NCBI GenBank assembly: GCA_025963715.1
Contig: JAOQAG010000017.1
Coordinates: 124,001-188,000, forward strand
Reading direction: 5' to 3'
From: Bacteroidota bacterium
Lineage (GTDB): Bacteria; Bacteroidota; Bacteroidia; 2-12-FULL-35-15
Length of the DNA stretch: 64,000 nucleotides
Positions within the stretch are counted from its first letter, which is position 1, and every line of letters starts with the position of its first letter. The position numbers and the translations under genes were made by a program. Below, piece by piece: positions 28,370 through 37,600 of this stretch. The notes under the pieces are model-generated. The model was given only the letters and a program-made list of their open reading frames with translations. It searched no databases and had not been told where the DNA came from.

Positions 28370-28456
28370 GGTGAGGTGCCTGAGAGGCCGAAAGGACCAG
28401 TTTGCTAAACTGGCGTACGGGTAACTGTACCGAGGGTTCGAATCCCTCCCTCACCG
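28370..28456 (+). tRNA. tRNA-Ser(GCT)
   Basis: 87 nt with the long variable arm of serine tRNAs. The acceptor stem is GGTGAGG/CCTCACC with discriminator G. The anticodon stem-loop CCAGTTTGCTAAACTGG puts GCT at 28404-28406 (reads AGC/AGU). The variable arm is CGTACGGGTAACTGTACC and the T arm GAGGGTTCGAATCCCTC. CCA is not encoded. A terminator hairpin follows at 28487. Confidence 0.96.
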
Positions 28457-28486
28457 CAGATTCATTTAAATGAATCAAATTCAATT

Positions 28487-28522
28487 AAAAGTGATTTAGA
28501 TTAATCTAGATCACTTTTTTTT
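28487..28522 (+). terminator. Terminator after tRNA-Ser
   Basis: The stem AAAAGTGATTTAGA pairs with TCTAGATCACTTTT around a TTA loop and ends in a run of eight T. It lies 31 bp downstream of the tRNA. Confidence 0.8.
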
Positions 28523-28662
28523 ATCCCTTTTTACTGCTAAAAGTTCGAACTCAGTAAACTTGCCTTCATTTTTCAGGTAAAATCAATTTCTTATAATTCG
28601 ACATCCTTAACGTTAAGTGTAAAATAATTTTTATTTGCAATCAGATAACGCAGGGATACTTT

Positions 28663-29019
28663 TTACCTTGACTTAATAATCTCTCTATGCTTTAGACCCC
28701 ATCTGCCTAAAGTTCTTGCAATTTCAATAAAAGATTTCCCATATTCAGTTACATTATATTCAACAGTAACAGGTTTTGTATCATGTACCGTACGTTCAAC
28801 AAGTGTATTTAATTCTAAATCCTTTAATTCTTTTGAAAGCACCTTAGCTGAAATCCCTGAGATATTTCGTTTTATCTCCATGAAGCAATTTTTCTCGTTT
28901 TTATTCCAAGAAAGATAAAGCATAATTAACAACTTCCATTTCCCTCCCCAAATATCAATACTATCACGCATAGCCATTAGTGCATTATTACAATCTTCAA
29001 ACGTTCCTTCTTTATTCAT
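28663..29019 (-). CDS. HxlR-family transcriptional regulator
   Basis: 118 residues. It has the HxlR winged-helix pattern: an N-terminal Cys (FEDCNNAL, residue 10), IWGGKWKLLIMLYL, FMEIKRNISGISAKVLSKELKDLE and the wing VTVEYNVTEYG. Members often sense redox or electrophile stress through such a cysteine. It is divergent from a F420/NADP-type reductase. The shared 152 bp region carries several GTTACC/GGTAAC dyads and overlapping -7 boxes, so it likely regulates both itself and the reductase. Confidence 0.93.
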   Translation of the reverse strand: MNKEGTFEDCNNALMAMRDSIDIWGGKWKLLIMLYLSWNKNEKNCFMEIKRNISGISAKVLSKELKDLELNTLVERTVHDTKPVTVEYNVTEYGKSFIEIARTLGRWGLKHREIIKSR

Positions 29020-29031
29020 TATTAGCAGATA

Positions 29032-29100
29032 GTTACCTTAAGTTAACTGGTTACCACCAGGTAACTCAATACAAAAGTAAGTTACTTCAAATTACTTTTG
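29032..29100. promoter_or_regulatory. HxlR operator region with two divergent -7 boxes
   Basis: GTTACC (29032), GTTAAC (29042) and the dyad GTTACC-ACCA-GGTAAC (29050-29065) are followed by the odd palindrome AAGTAAGTTACTT (29075-29087). A minus-strand TACTTTTG (29072-29079) overlaps that palindrome and faces the regulator. A plus-strand TACTTTTG (29093-29100) faces the reductase. The layout suggests HxlR binding that blocks both promoters. Confidence 0.55.
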
Positions 29101-29171
29101 CCATGTAAATGAAAATTAATTTTAGTGCTAATAAAAAAGTTTCTATTAATGTTTAAAAAATAAATGAAAAG

Positions 29172-29783
29172 ATGAAAATTGGAATAATAGGGTCAGGGCG
29201 TATGGGAGGTACACTTGGTAAATTATGGGCTGCTTGCGGTCATGAAATTATGTTTAGCTCACGCAATCCGCAAAGTTCTGCTATACAAGAGTTGCTTAAA
29301 GCAGCAGGTAAAAATGCACAATCAGGTTTGGTAAAAGAAGCGGTACAATTTAGTGATGTTTTGCTTTTAGCCTTGCCACCTGAGGCTGTTGACCCTTTTT
29401 TAGAAGAAATTGGAGATTTAAATAATAAAATACTTATAAACGCTACGAATCGTCGTGACGGAAAATCCGCAGGAACAGAGGTAATTAGGCTGGCAAAAAA
29501 TGGAAGAGTAATCAGGGCTTTTAACTTAGTGCCGTGGGAAATTTTATCAAAGCCAAAATATCAAGAAACTAATGCGAGTATATTTATTATTGGGGATGAT
29601 TCTGAGGCTAAGGAAGTTGTTTCTAAATTGTGTAAGGACATTAACTTCGACCCTGTAGATGCAGGCAAGTCAGAGAACATCGTCCCACTTGAAACGGCAA
29701 TGGGTCTTTTGTGGAAGGTGTTTTCACCTAATTTTGGTCGTGATTATAGCTTCCGCATATTAAGAAGGAATCAAGGAATTTAG
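29172..29783 (+). CDS. NADPH-dependent F420 reductase-like protein
   Basis: 203 residues with an N-terminal Rossmann fold: KIGIIGSGRMGGTLGKLWAACGHEIMFSSRNP, i.e. GxGxMG with an SSRNP segment that favours NADP(H). The family covers F420:NADP oxidoreductases and related dehydrogenases. In organisms without F420 the substrate is uncertain, and nothing here indicates F420 use. It is likely controlled by the divergent HxlR regulator. The pair lies between a tRNA-Ser and a possible tRNA remnant, so it may have been acquired. Confidence 0.88.
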   Translation: MKIGIIGSGRMGGTLGKLWAACGHEIMFSSRNPQSSAIQELLKAAGKNAQSGLVKEAVQFSDVLLLALPPEAVDPFLEEIGDLNNKILINATNRRDGKSAGTEVIRLAKNGRVIRAFNLVPWEILSKPKYQETNASIFIIGDDSEAKEVVSKLCKDINFDPVDAGKSENIVPLETAMGLLWKVFSPNFGRDYSFRILRRNQGI

Positions 29784-30282
29784 CAGTCCGCCATATAGAC
29801 TACAATTCGATAGTATTCATAAACTCATTTATTGCTATTAAATCCTCTGTCAAATTATCAGAAATAGTTACATTTGCTTCTGAAGAAATTTTGTGAGGAG
29901 AAACTGGCTTTTTTAAACGACTGTCAGCCAACTCACTAAGAGGTTTGAGGTTCGAAATTTGTCCCTTCTTTCCCGCACAGATAAAATGAAGCCCCGCTTT
30001 CCGCGGGGTTTCTGTTTTTCCGGAAAGCTGAAAGCTTGCTTCCGGGAATTTCCAGGAAAATAGAAAAGAAGCTAATTCAATCCCTCAGTGCAACAAAGCA
30101 GAAAAGATCTGGTAGAATTTGATTTCTGCTTTATAATATGGGAAAGTGATAACTAAAAAAGTATTTATCCTTTTCCGAACTATTTAAGACTACCTTTCAC
30201 GCAATTCCTATTTATCCCGCAACTGATTCTTTTCCAACCGGAAAATAAAATCCGGAATACCAGCTTAAAAAATAAACAGCAG
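29784..30282. other. Gap after the HxlR islet, possible tRNA remnant and terminator
   Basis: 499 bp without a gene. At 29948-29982 GAGGTTCGAA is followed by a TCCCTTCTTTCCCGCACAGA stretch that loosely resembles the 3' part of the upstream tRNA-Ser. A strong GC-rich terminator comes straight after (29988). From 30020 to 30282 I see only AT-rich sequence leading to the kinase ATG. Confidence 0.4.
29988..30019 (+). terminator. GC-rich intrinsic terminator
   Basis: AAGCCCCGC, loop TTTC, then CGCGGGGTTTCTGTTTTT. It is strong and does not directly follow an intact gene: the nearest upstream CDS stop is 205 bp away. Confidence 0.75.
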
Positions 30283-31794
30283 ATGAGCATAATCATTACC
30301 AAAGAAGAGGTTGCTTTTCAAAACGAAGAGAAAGAAAAACGTGCCGCAGAATTAAGCGTTGCCAATAAGCAGCTTGCTTTTCAAAATAAGGAAAAGGAAA
30401 AGCGTGCAGCGGAATTGAGTATTGCTAATAAGGAACTGGCTTTTCAAAACAATCAGAAAGAGAAACGGGCGGAGGAGCTGGTTGTTGCGAATAAAGAATT
30501 GGCCTACCAAAATGAGGTAAAAGAAAAACGTGCAGCCGAATTGATCATTGCAAACGAAGAGCTTGCTTTTCAAAATGCAGAGAAAGAAAAACGTGCGGCA
30601 GAATTAAGCGTTGCCAATATTGAGCTGGCGTATCAAAATGAGGAAAAAGAAAACCGGGCTGCCGAACTGATCATTGCTAACAAGGAATTGGCTTTTCAAA
30701 ATGAAGAGAAAGAAAAGCGGGCAGCAGAGCTAAGTATTGCCAATAAGGAACTGGCTTATCAAAACAAGGAAAAGGAAAAACGTGCAGCCGAATTAATTAT
30801 AGCCAACAAGGAGCTTGCTTTTCAAAATGAAGAAAAAGAAAAGCGGGCAACCGAATTAATCATTGCCAATAAAGAGCTGGCTTACCAAAATGAGGTAAAA
30901 GAGAAACGTGCAGCGGAATTGATCATTGCCAATGAAGAGCTTGCTTTTCAAAATCATGAAAAAGAAAAACGTGCAGCCGAATTAAGTATTGCGAATATTG
31001 AGCTGGCGTATCAAAATGAAGAAAAAGAAAATCGCGCTGCCGAATTGATTATTGCCAATAAGGAACTTGTTTTTCAAAACGAAGAAAAGGAAAAACGTGC
31101 GACAGAGCTGGTAATTGCCAATAAGGAGCTGGAACAGTTTTCATACATCGCCTCACATGATTTGCAGGAGCCGCTTCGTACGGTTTCTAATTATATGAAG
31201 GTTTTTGAAGAGGATTATACAGATGTATTGGACAACAATGCACACAAATATCTTCATTCGGTAAATAGTGCGATCAAAAGAATGAGTTTGCTTGTTAAAT
31301 CGCTTTTGGATTTTTCGAGACTGGGGCATAATACCAACCTGGCTTTTGTTGATTGTAAAAATTTAATTGATGTTGTGCTCCTGGACCTGGAAACGATGAT
31401 TGAAAAATCAAACACGCTTATTGAGGTATCGGAAATGCCCCAATTAAATGTGTATGAGATTGAGATCCGCCAGGTGTTCCAAAACCTGATCACGAATGCA
31501 ATAAAATTCCGGAAAGAAAATACCCGTCCTCACATAAAAATTCATTCGGAAAAAATAAATGACGAATGGAAATTTTCCGTTAATGATAATGGAATAGGGA
31601 TTAATCCGGTTTATTTTGAACGGATCTTTGATATTTTTCAGCGGTTGCACACCAATGAACAATACGAAGGAAACGGGATCGGGCTTTCCAATTGTAAAAA
31701 AATAATTCAGGCACACCAGGGAACAATTTGGGTTGAATCGGACCCGGAACGGGGAACTACTTTTTATTTCACAATACCTAATTTAACAACATGA
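30283..31794 (+). CDS. Cytosolic histidine kinase with thirteen 21-residue coiled-coil repeats
   Basis: 503 residues, no signal peptide or membrane segment. Residues 9-281 are thirteen consecutive 21-residue units built on ELAFQNEEKEKRAAEL plus a short variable end (ANK, ANE or ANI). Each unit is three heptads, so a long rod-like coiled coil is expected. The kinase follows directly: H-box SHDLQEPLR with His292, N-box NLITNAIKF, DNGIGI and the GNGIGLSNCKKII ATP-lid region. The HisKA subtype is that of phytochrome-like kinases. The response regulator gene overlaps by 4 nt (ATGA), so the two are coupled partners. There is no recognisable sensor domain, so the coiled coil may itself carry the input or mediate assembly. 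Confidence 0.92.
   Translation: MSIIITKEEVAFQNEEKEKRAAELSVANKQLAFQNKEKEKRAAELSIANKELAFQNNQKEKRAEELVVANKELAYQNEVKEKRAAELIIANEELAFQNAEKEKRAAELSVANIELAYQNEEKENRAAELIIANKELAFQNEEKEKRAAELSIANKELAYQNKEKEKRAAELIIANKELAFQNEEKEKRATELIIANKELAYQNEVKEKRAAELIIANEELAFQNHEKEKRAAELSIANIELAYQNEEKENRAAELIIANKELVFQNEEKEKRATELVIANKELEQFSYIASHDLQEPLRTVSNYMKVFEEDYTDVLDNNAHKYLHSVNSAIKRMSLLVKSLLDFSRLGHNTNLAFVDCKNLIDVVLLDLETMIEKSNTLIEVSEMPQLNVYEIEIRQVFQNLITNAIKFRKENTRPHIKIHSEKINDEWKFSVNDNGIGINPVYFERIFDIFQRLHTNEQYEGNGIGLSNCKKIIQAHQGTIWVESDPERGTTFYFTIPNLTT
30307..31125 (+). repeat. Thirteen in-frame 63 bp tandem repeats
   Basis: The units encode the kinase's coiled coil. Unit sequence is alternately FQN- and YQN-type, and units 4-7 correspond to units 10-13 (the order EVKEK, then ANI end, then KENRA, then ATEL/AAEL), which indicates a higher-order period of six units (378 bp). 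Confidence 0.9.
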
Positions 31795-32201
31795 ACAAAA
31801 AGTTAAAGTGCATTATGCTGGTTGATGACAACGCAGATGATAATTTTTTCCATGGACGGATAATTGAAAAAAGTGATCCGGCGTATGTAGTTGTTGCAGA
31901 ACAAACGGGAAAGGATGCGCTAGAATATTTAAAATCGGAGAAAAAGAATAATGCGCTGCATCCGGATCTGATTTTCCTGGATATTAATATGCCGGGTATG
32001 AATGGATGGGAGTTCCTGGAAGCGTATGATAAGCTGGAAGAAAAATATAAAAGCCGTGCTATTGTAATTATGCTTACCACTTCGGAAAATCCGGACGATA
32101 GGACGAAAGCGAGGGCGATGAATATTGCTTCTGATTTTAAAACAAAACCATTGACCCAGGAAATGCTGGAAGAGATCGTTCGTAAATATTTTACAGAATG
32201 A
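31791..32201 (+). CDS. Single-domain response regulator (Rcp1-like)
   Basis: 136 residues, receiver domain only. Acidic pair Asp12/Asp13 (MLVDDNADD), phospho-acceptor Asp64 (FLDINMPGMNG), Thr in MLTTS near 97 and Lys119 (KTKP). There is no output domain, as in Rcp1/CheY-like shuttle proteins that act by protein contact. It overlaps the upstream kinase by 4 nt and is almost certainly its partner. A terminator follows at 32324. Confidence 0.95.
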   Translation: MNKKLKCIMLVDDNADDNFFHGRIIEKSDPAYVVVAEQTGKDALEYLKSEKKNNALHPDLIFLDINMPGMNGWEFLEAYDKLEEKYKSRAIVIMLTTSENPDDRTKARAMNIASDFKTKPLTQEMLEEIVRKYFTE

Positions 32202-32323
32202 GCCGCTTCTTTAATTGCTTTTGAAATGCACATCCGGCATACCGGTTTTTTCTTATGTTTCCTGAAGATCTATCTGCCGTAAAGAAGCCTGATAAAGTAT
32301 TGCAGGAAGTAATTCTTTGCCTT

Positions 32324-32354
32324 AAAAAATTCCCGCTTCGTGCGGGAATTTTTG
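32324..32354 (+). terminator. Terminator after the kinase/regulator pair
   Basis: AAAAATTCCCGC, TTCG loop, then GCGGGAATTTTTGTTTT. It lies 122 bp after the regulator stop and closes this two-gene unit. Confidence 0.85.
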
Positions 32355-32402
32355 TTTTGTTAAAATATTTATCTTTATGCTATAACAAAGCAAATTGTTT
32401 TG

Positions 32403-33050
32403 ATGGAAAAACCGGAAGAAAAAAACTTACAATTGGAACGGCTCGTGTTTTTTAGTGATGCCGTTGTTGCTATTGCTATAACGCTGCTGGCGCTGGATAT
32501 AAAAATTGAGCACATTCCCGGTGAGCATCTTACTTTTTCAATGATCACTGCCAAGTGGCAAACATTTGCGGCATTTTTTCTTTCGTTCATTAACATTGCC
32601 ACTTATTGGAAAACGCATCATACTTTTTTTGTGCACATCAAAAAAATAGACGAACGCTTGCTTTGGGCAAACATCCTGTGGTTATTTTTTATTGTACTGC
32701 TGCCTTTTTCCACTTCGCTGATAGGTGTTTATTCTTTTGATACACCGGCGATCTTTACGTACAGCCTTAATTTATTACTGATCTCTGTTTTTCAAAACAT
32801 GATCTGGGATTATTCTTCCTTTGCGGGCTTTTCAAAACAGGATAAAAAAGAAGATACCACGATCTCGCACATTCCGATCCGGCTTTATTGTAACCTCGAT
32901 ATGATCAACTGCATAATTGCAATTGTGATCTCCTTTTTCAGCCCGGTTACGGCATTTATTTTATTGTTTACCAAGCTTCCGCTGATCATATTAGCACGCT
33001 TTTTTTTCCTACCGAAAAGCGGCGGAAAAAAAACAAAAGGTAAACGCTGA
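32403..33050 (+). CDS. TMEM175-like potassium channel (DUF1211)
   Basis: 215 residues from the ATG at 32403; a TTG one codon earlier is less likely. The conserved helix-1 signature RLVFFSDAVVAIAITLLALDIK contains the FSD motif that is diagnostic for TMEM175, a tetrameric K+ channel family with two-repeat or single six-helix subunits. Five more hydrophobic segments follow. The C-terminus is very basic (GGKKTKGKR). Bacterial members conduct K+ at the cytoplasmic membrane. It is monocistronic by position. Confidence 0.9.
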   Translation: MEKPEEKNLQLERLVFFSDAVVAIAITLLALDIKIEHIPGEHLTFSMITAKWQTFAAFFLSFINIATYWKTHHTFFVHIKKIDERLLWANILWLFFIVLLPFSTSLIGVYSFDTPAIFTYSLNLLLISVFQNMIWDYSSFAGFSKQDKKEDTTISHIPIRLYCNLDMINCIIAIVISFFSPVTAFILLFTKLPLIILARFFFLPKSGGKKTKGKR

Positions 33051-33120
33051 TATTAAAGACTTGTCGCGATTGCCCTGCATAAATGACATTTTTAACCGCG
33101 GGATCTTAAACTTTGGTTTG

Positions 33121-33128
33121 TAAATTTG
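33121..33128 (+). promoter_or_regulatory. -7 box TAAATTTG upstream of the DUF1801 gene
   Basis: An exact TAnnTTTG match 23 bp before the ATG at 33151. A second TTTG lies too close upstream to be a proper -33 element. Confidence 0.4.
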
Positions 33129-33150
33129 TGAAGAGCTAAACCGGAAAATA

Positions 33151-33528
33151 ATGGCAAAAAAAAGCGCAAATGCGGTGGATCTGTACATTGCAGATTTTCC
33201 GAAAGAAACCCAACAAAAACTGCAGCAGTTAAGGGAAATAATCCTGGAAGCAGCTCCCGGAGCGGAGGAGAAGCTCAGCTATAAAATGCCGTATTATTCC
33301 TATCACGGCAGGCTGGTTTATTTTGCAGGTTACAAACACCACATTGGTTTGTACCCGATGGCATCGGGGATCACAAAATTCAAGAAAGAAATTTCCGGTT
33401 ATAAAAATGCAAAAGGGTCTGTGCAGTTTCCGCTGGATGAACCGCTGCCGGTAAAGTTGATCAGGAAGATGATGGTATTCAGGGCGAAAGAAAATCTTAA
33501 AAAAGAGTCTTGCATTAGTAAAATGTAG
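33151..33528 (+). CDS. DUF1801 (YdhG/YobT-like) protein
   Basis: 125 residues. It matches the DUF1801 pattern: YIADFPKETQQKLQQLREIILEAAPGAEEKLSYKMP, then YYSYHGRLVYFAGYKHHIGLYP and the C-terminal VQFPLDEPLPVKLIRKMM. The fold is small and cytoplasmic, and some members are called iron chaperones in databases on thin evidence. No operon partner is visible. A copy of the 190 bp dispersed repeat begins 18 bp after its stop. Confidence 0.88.
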   Translation: MAKKSANAVDLYIADFPKETQQKLQQLREIILEAAPGAEEKLSYKMPYYSYHGRLVYFAGYKHHIGLYPMASGITKFKKEISGYKNAKGSVQFPLDEPLPVKLIRKMMVFRAKENLKKESCISKM

Positions 33529-33545
33529 TTTTTATCTATACTTTA

Positions 33546-33734
33546 CTTTTAACTTTTTGAAGGCAAAAAGTTACAAAAACCTTTTCTGCCTGTAAGGTAA
33601 TTTTTCCTTCCGCTGGCGCTCTAGGAAAACCGCGGTTAATTTCGCGCATGCGGTTGGTCGCTTCGTAGCTATGATTTTTCTGGCGCTTATTCCCGCTATT
33701 ACTGGACAGGCTGAAAGAGTCCTCAGAATGAGTA
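33546..33734 (+). repeat. Dispersed 190 bp repeat, copy 2
   Basis: Same order of blocks as copy 1 (CTTTTTGAAGGCAAAAAG, CTGCCTGTAAGG, CCTTCCGCTGGCGCT, CCGCGGTTAATTTCGCG, ending AAAGAGTCCTCAGAAT). Where copies 1 and 3 have TCCGCCGCGGCGGA, this copy has an unrelated AAACCTTTT. Confidence 0.85.
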
Positions 33735-34150
33735 TCCTATTTTTTTTTAAATTGGCAGTAGAATGTTTGAGAAATGTAGTGCGGTTTTAATCTATCCGAT
33801 CCGGAGGGAGTAAGAAAAATAAATTTAGAAGGGCGCGGTGGCCGGAACAAGTAGCGGGGACGCGTCGGATGGTGCGTAAGGCCGATGGCTTGTTCTTGAA
33901 TTTTTTGTTTCTTTTTGTTTCAAGACAAAAAGAAAAGAAGATGAAATGAAGCAGCATTCGATTTTATACTTCTAAAGATTCAGACAAAAACCTACATTTT
34001 TCTAATAAAAAATCTTAAAAAAGTAATTAGTCGTTAGCACTGTAAATACAAATGTGTGTAACCTTTTCCCGATCCACCCGAATAATGATACATAATCCTT
34101 CTTTTATCGGTAAAGGCAGAGAATAAGCACTACCTTTAAGAAAAAACGGG
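33735..34150. other. Gap with a GC-rich dyad upstream of a response regulator
   Basis: The section 33825-33950 contrasts with its AT-rich surroundings: GGGCGCGGTGGCCGGAACAAG and further on GGCTTGTTC give a GAACAAG/CTTGTTC dyad around a GC-rich core. Next comes a T-rich CTTTTTGTTTCAAGACAAAAAG hairpin (about 33912-33933). From 33950 to 34150 there is AT-rich sequence with a near-match -7 box TACCTTTA at about 34130. No gene was seen. Confidence 0.5.
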
Positions 34151-34540
34151 ATGGCAGGTAGGACTTTTATGATAGTGGATGATGATACGGATGACCGCTT
34201 TTTTTTCCGAAAGGCAATAGACGAGATCGATTCCTCGAATATATGCCAGGAGGCCTGTAACGGCCAGGATGCGCTGGATCAGCTCCGGAAGATGGAGCAA
34301 TTCCCGGATTTTATTTTTCTTGACCTGAACATGTACATCATGAATGGTAAGGAGTGTTTGGCCGAATTAAAAAAAGATGAACGGTTAAAAAAAATTCCTG
34401 TTATTATTTATTCCACCTCTTTATATGCGCAGGACATTGAGAATATGCGCAAGCTTGGGGCTGTTCACTACCTTGCCAAACCCTTTGATATTACAAAGCT
34501 TTCCCAGGAGATTACCGCTATTTTAGCCGGATTGCAATAA
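34151..34540 (+). CDS. Single-domain response regulator with altered switch motif
   Basis: 129 residues, receiver only. Acidic residues Asp10-Asp12 (MIVDDDTDD), phospho-acceptor Asp58 (FLDLNMYIMNG), Ser/Thr in IIYSTS and Lys in YLAKPFD. The proline that normally follows DxxM is Tyr62 here, a rare change in the beta3-alpha3 loop. It lies 67 bp upstream of the CheB-CheR-kinase gene, so it is likely that kinase's receiver. It resembles the regulator at 31791 in type but is clearly divergent in sequence. Confidence 0.93.
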   Translation: MAGRTFMIVDDDTDDRFFFRKAIDEIDSSNICQEACNGQDALDQLRKMEQFPDFIFLDLNMYIMNGKECLAELKKDERLKKIPVIIYSTSLYAQDIENMRKLGAVHYLAKPFDITKLSQEITAILAGLQ

Positions 34541-34607
34541 GCTGTAATTGCAGCATTTGTATTTCTGTCTCTTCATTTTTTTCTTTTTAATTTTATTATT
34601 CCGACCA

Positions 34608-37600
34608 ATGGCTTTAAAAAAAAGTAAATCAGCCCCGCCTGCTTCCGTGCAGGATTTTCCTATTGTTGGTATTGGTGCGTCGGCTGGCGGATTGGATGCA
34701 TTCAGGCGTTTTTTGAAAGCCGTTCCTGTCAATTCGGGCATGGCCTATGTGTTGGTGCAGCACCTGGATCCTTTGCATGAAAGCATTCTTCCGGAGCTTC
34801 TTGCTAAAGTGACAAAGATCCCGGTAAATGAAATTACCGATGAGATTCACCTGGCGCCCAATCATATTTATGTGATCCCCGAAAATAAAGTGCTTACTTC
34901 CGTAGATGGTATTCTGAGACTAAGCCCACGCGAAAAAAAGAGTTCTTCCCAGCCGATAGATGTTTTTTTTACATCGCTTGCCGAAGCCCACCTGGGTTTG
35001 GCTGTGGGTATTGTGCTTTCCGGTAACGGGAGCGATGGTACACTTGGATTAAAATCGATCAAAGAACATGCGGGAATTACTTTTGCACAGGATGAGGAAT
35101 CTGCTTCAAACAAGGAAATGCCCTGGAATGCGGTAAATGCAGATGCTGTTGATTTTGTGCTGCCACCTGAAAAAATGCCTGCAAAATTATTGGAATTGAT
35201 GCAGGTGTATTACGGTGAGCAAGGGACAAAAAAAGAAACTGCTGACGATGAAGGTACTTACAAACAGATTATTACACTTTTGCGACAAAGCAGCGGAGTG
35301 GATTTTACAAATTACAAACAAACCACCATACGCAGGCGTATTATGCGGAGAATGGCGATGAGCAAGAGTGAAAAATTAACAGATTATTTAAAATTACTGC
35401 GAAAAGAAAAAACGGAGCAGGCATTACTTTTTCAGGATATGCTGATCCCGGTTACTGCATTTTTTCGCGATCCGCTGATCTTTAAAATCATTACGGAAAA
35501 AGTATTCCCTACCCTGATCAAAAATAAGCTGGCAGTGGACCCTATCCGGATTTGGGTGGCGGGATGCTCCACAGGTGAGGAGGCGTACACATTAGCAATT
35601 ATGCTGCATGAATTTTTAGGAAAAAAAATAGCAGGGCGACAGATCCAGATCTTTGCATCTGATATTTCAGATGCGGCAATTGCAAAGGCAAGAGCCGGGC
35701 TGTATTCTAAAGTAGAATTAAGAAATATGTCGCCGTCGTTATTGAAAAAATATTTTAAAAAAGAAAATGAAAATTACCAGGTGAGTCGGCAGATTCGCGA
35801 TGTGTGCGTGTTTGCGATCCACGATTTTTTGAAAGACCCTCCTTTTGCAAAAATGGACCTGATCAGCTGCAGGAATGTATTGATTTATATGGATACCTTT
35901 TTGCAGAAAAAAGCGCTCAGTACGTTTCATTATGCGCTGAAAGAAACGGGCTTTCTTTTTCTTGGAAAATCGGAAACAACGGGAGGTGTATCCGAATTGT
36001 TTGCGCCTTTTGGGAATTATAAAATATATTCGAAAAAGTCGGTGCTCCACCGCTTTGTGCCTACTGTTAGAGCTAATAAGGAAGATGCCGGAAAAGCCCC
36101 TGCCGCACTACAAAACCGTGCAAAGGTGCCAAAAGTGGAAGTGCCGCAAAACGACTTCCGGAAAACAGCGGAAACAATTTTGCTTTCGGAATTTACGCCC
36201 GCCGGTGTGGTTATAAATGATCAGATGGACATTGTTCACATTCACGGAACGGTGGCTCCTTTTCTTGAACCGCCAAGTGGCAAGCCTACATTCAATCTTT
36301 TAAAAATGGCACATGAAGGCCTTGCTTTTGAATTGCGGAATGCTTTTCATAAATCCAAAAGCAGCCAGGCTATTGTTACCAAAAAAAATATCTCCATTAA
36401 GGTAAATGATAAACAGCGCCTGGTAACGATCAAGTTCATTCCGCTTACAAATACCATTGATCCTCATTTTCTGATCATTTTCCGCAAATCGCTGGCTCCA
36501 AAAGAAAAAAACAGATGGGATATTTCAGCTGAACAAACGAATAGCGAATCGTTGCAGCGGATAGCACTTGAAAAAGAGCTCGTACAAACGCGTGAAGATA
36601 TGCGTGCGATCACGGAAGAGCAGGAAGCGGCAAACGAAGAGCTGCAGAGTGCTAATGAAGAGCTGCTGAGCAGCAGCGAAGAGCTGCAAAGCCTGAATGA
36701 AGAACTGGAAACATCTAAGGAAGAAACGCAATCCAGTAATGAAGAGCTGATCAGCGTGAACCAGGAATTGCTTGAAAAGCAGGAACAGATCAAGGTGATG
36801 CTGCTGTATGCCGAATCGATTACGGATACTGTGCGGGAACCGCTTGTGGTGCTTGACAAAGCATTTTACATTAAAAGCGTCAATCCGGCTTTTGCAAAAA
36901 AATTCAGCATTACGGAAGAGGATGCGGAAGGCAAATTGATCTTTCAAATAAAAGATAAGCTGTTTGATAATTCGCAAATGCGTTCGCTGCTTGAAAAAGT
37001 GCTGCCGCAGCAAATGGAGATGAATGATTATGAGATCACGATCAATTTGCCTTTGGGCGAATCGACCATGTTGCTGAACGCCCGGCAGGTAATCAATGAA
37101 AAAAACAAAGAGCAATTAATTTTGCTGGCGATTGAAGACATTACGGAACGAAAAATAAGAGAGAAAAAGAAAAAAGAGTTTTCGGAAGAGCTGGAGCAAA
37201 AAGTGAAAGAGCGGACGTTACAGCTGGAGCAAAGCCATGTGCAGCTGGATCAGTTTGCACATACTACCAGCCACGAATTCCAGGAACCGTTGCGCAAGAT
37301 CATCACTTTTTCGAAGATCCTCCAGGATAATAAAAAGGACATTGATCCTAAAACAGTAAAGGAATATTTGAACAAAATAGAAGGCGCTTCGCTGCGGATG
37401 ACAAAGCTGATCCACGACATGCTTAATTTTGCAGGCGTAACAAATTATGAAATGTTGTTTGTAAAAACGGATTTGAATGAAGTGCTGAAAGGTATTTTAT
37501 TTGATTTTGAATTGCTGATTGCTGAAAAAAAGGCAAAGATCACGATTGACAAGCTGCCTGAAATTGAAGCGGTACCTTTCCAGATGAACCAGCTTTTTTA

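Noticed and set aside
32255-32455. Short plus-strand frame after the response regulator
   Set aside because: It reads through the intrinsic terminator at 32324-32354 and into the TMEM175-like gene in another frame; no motifs.
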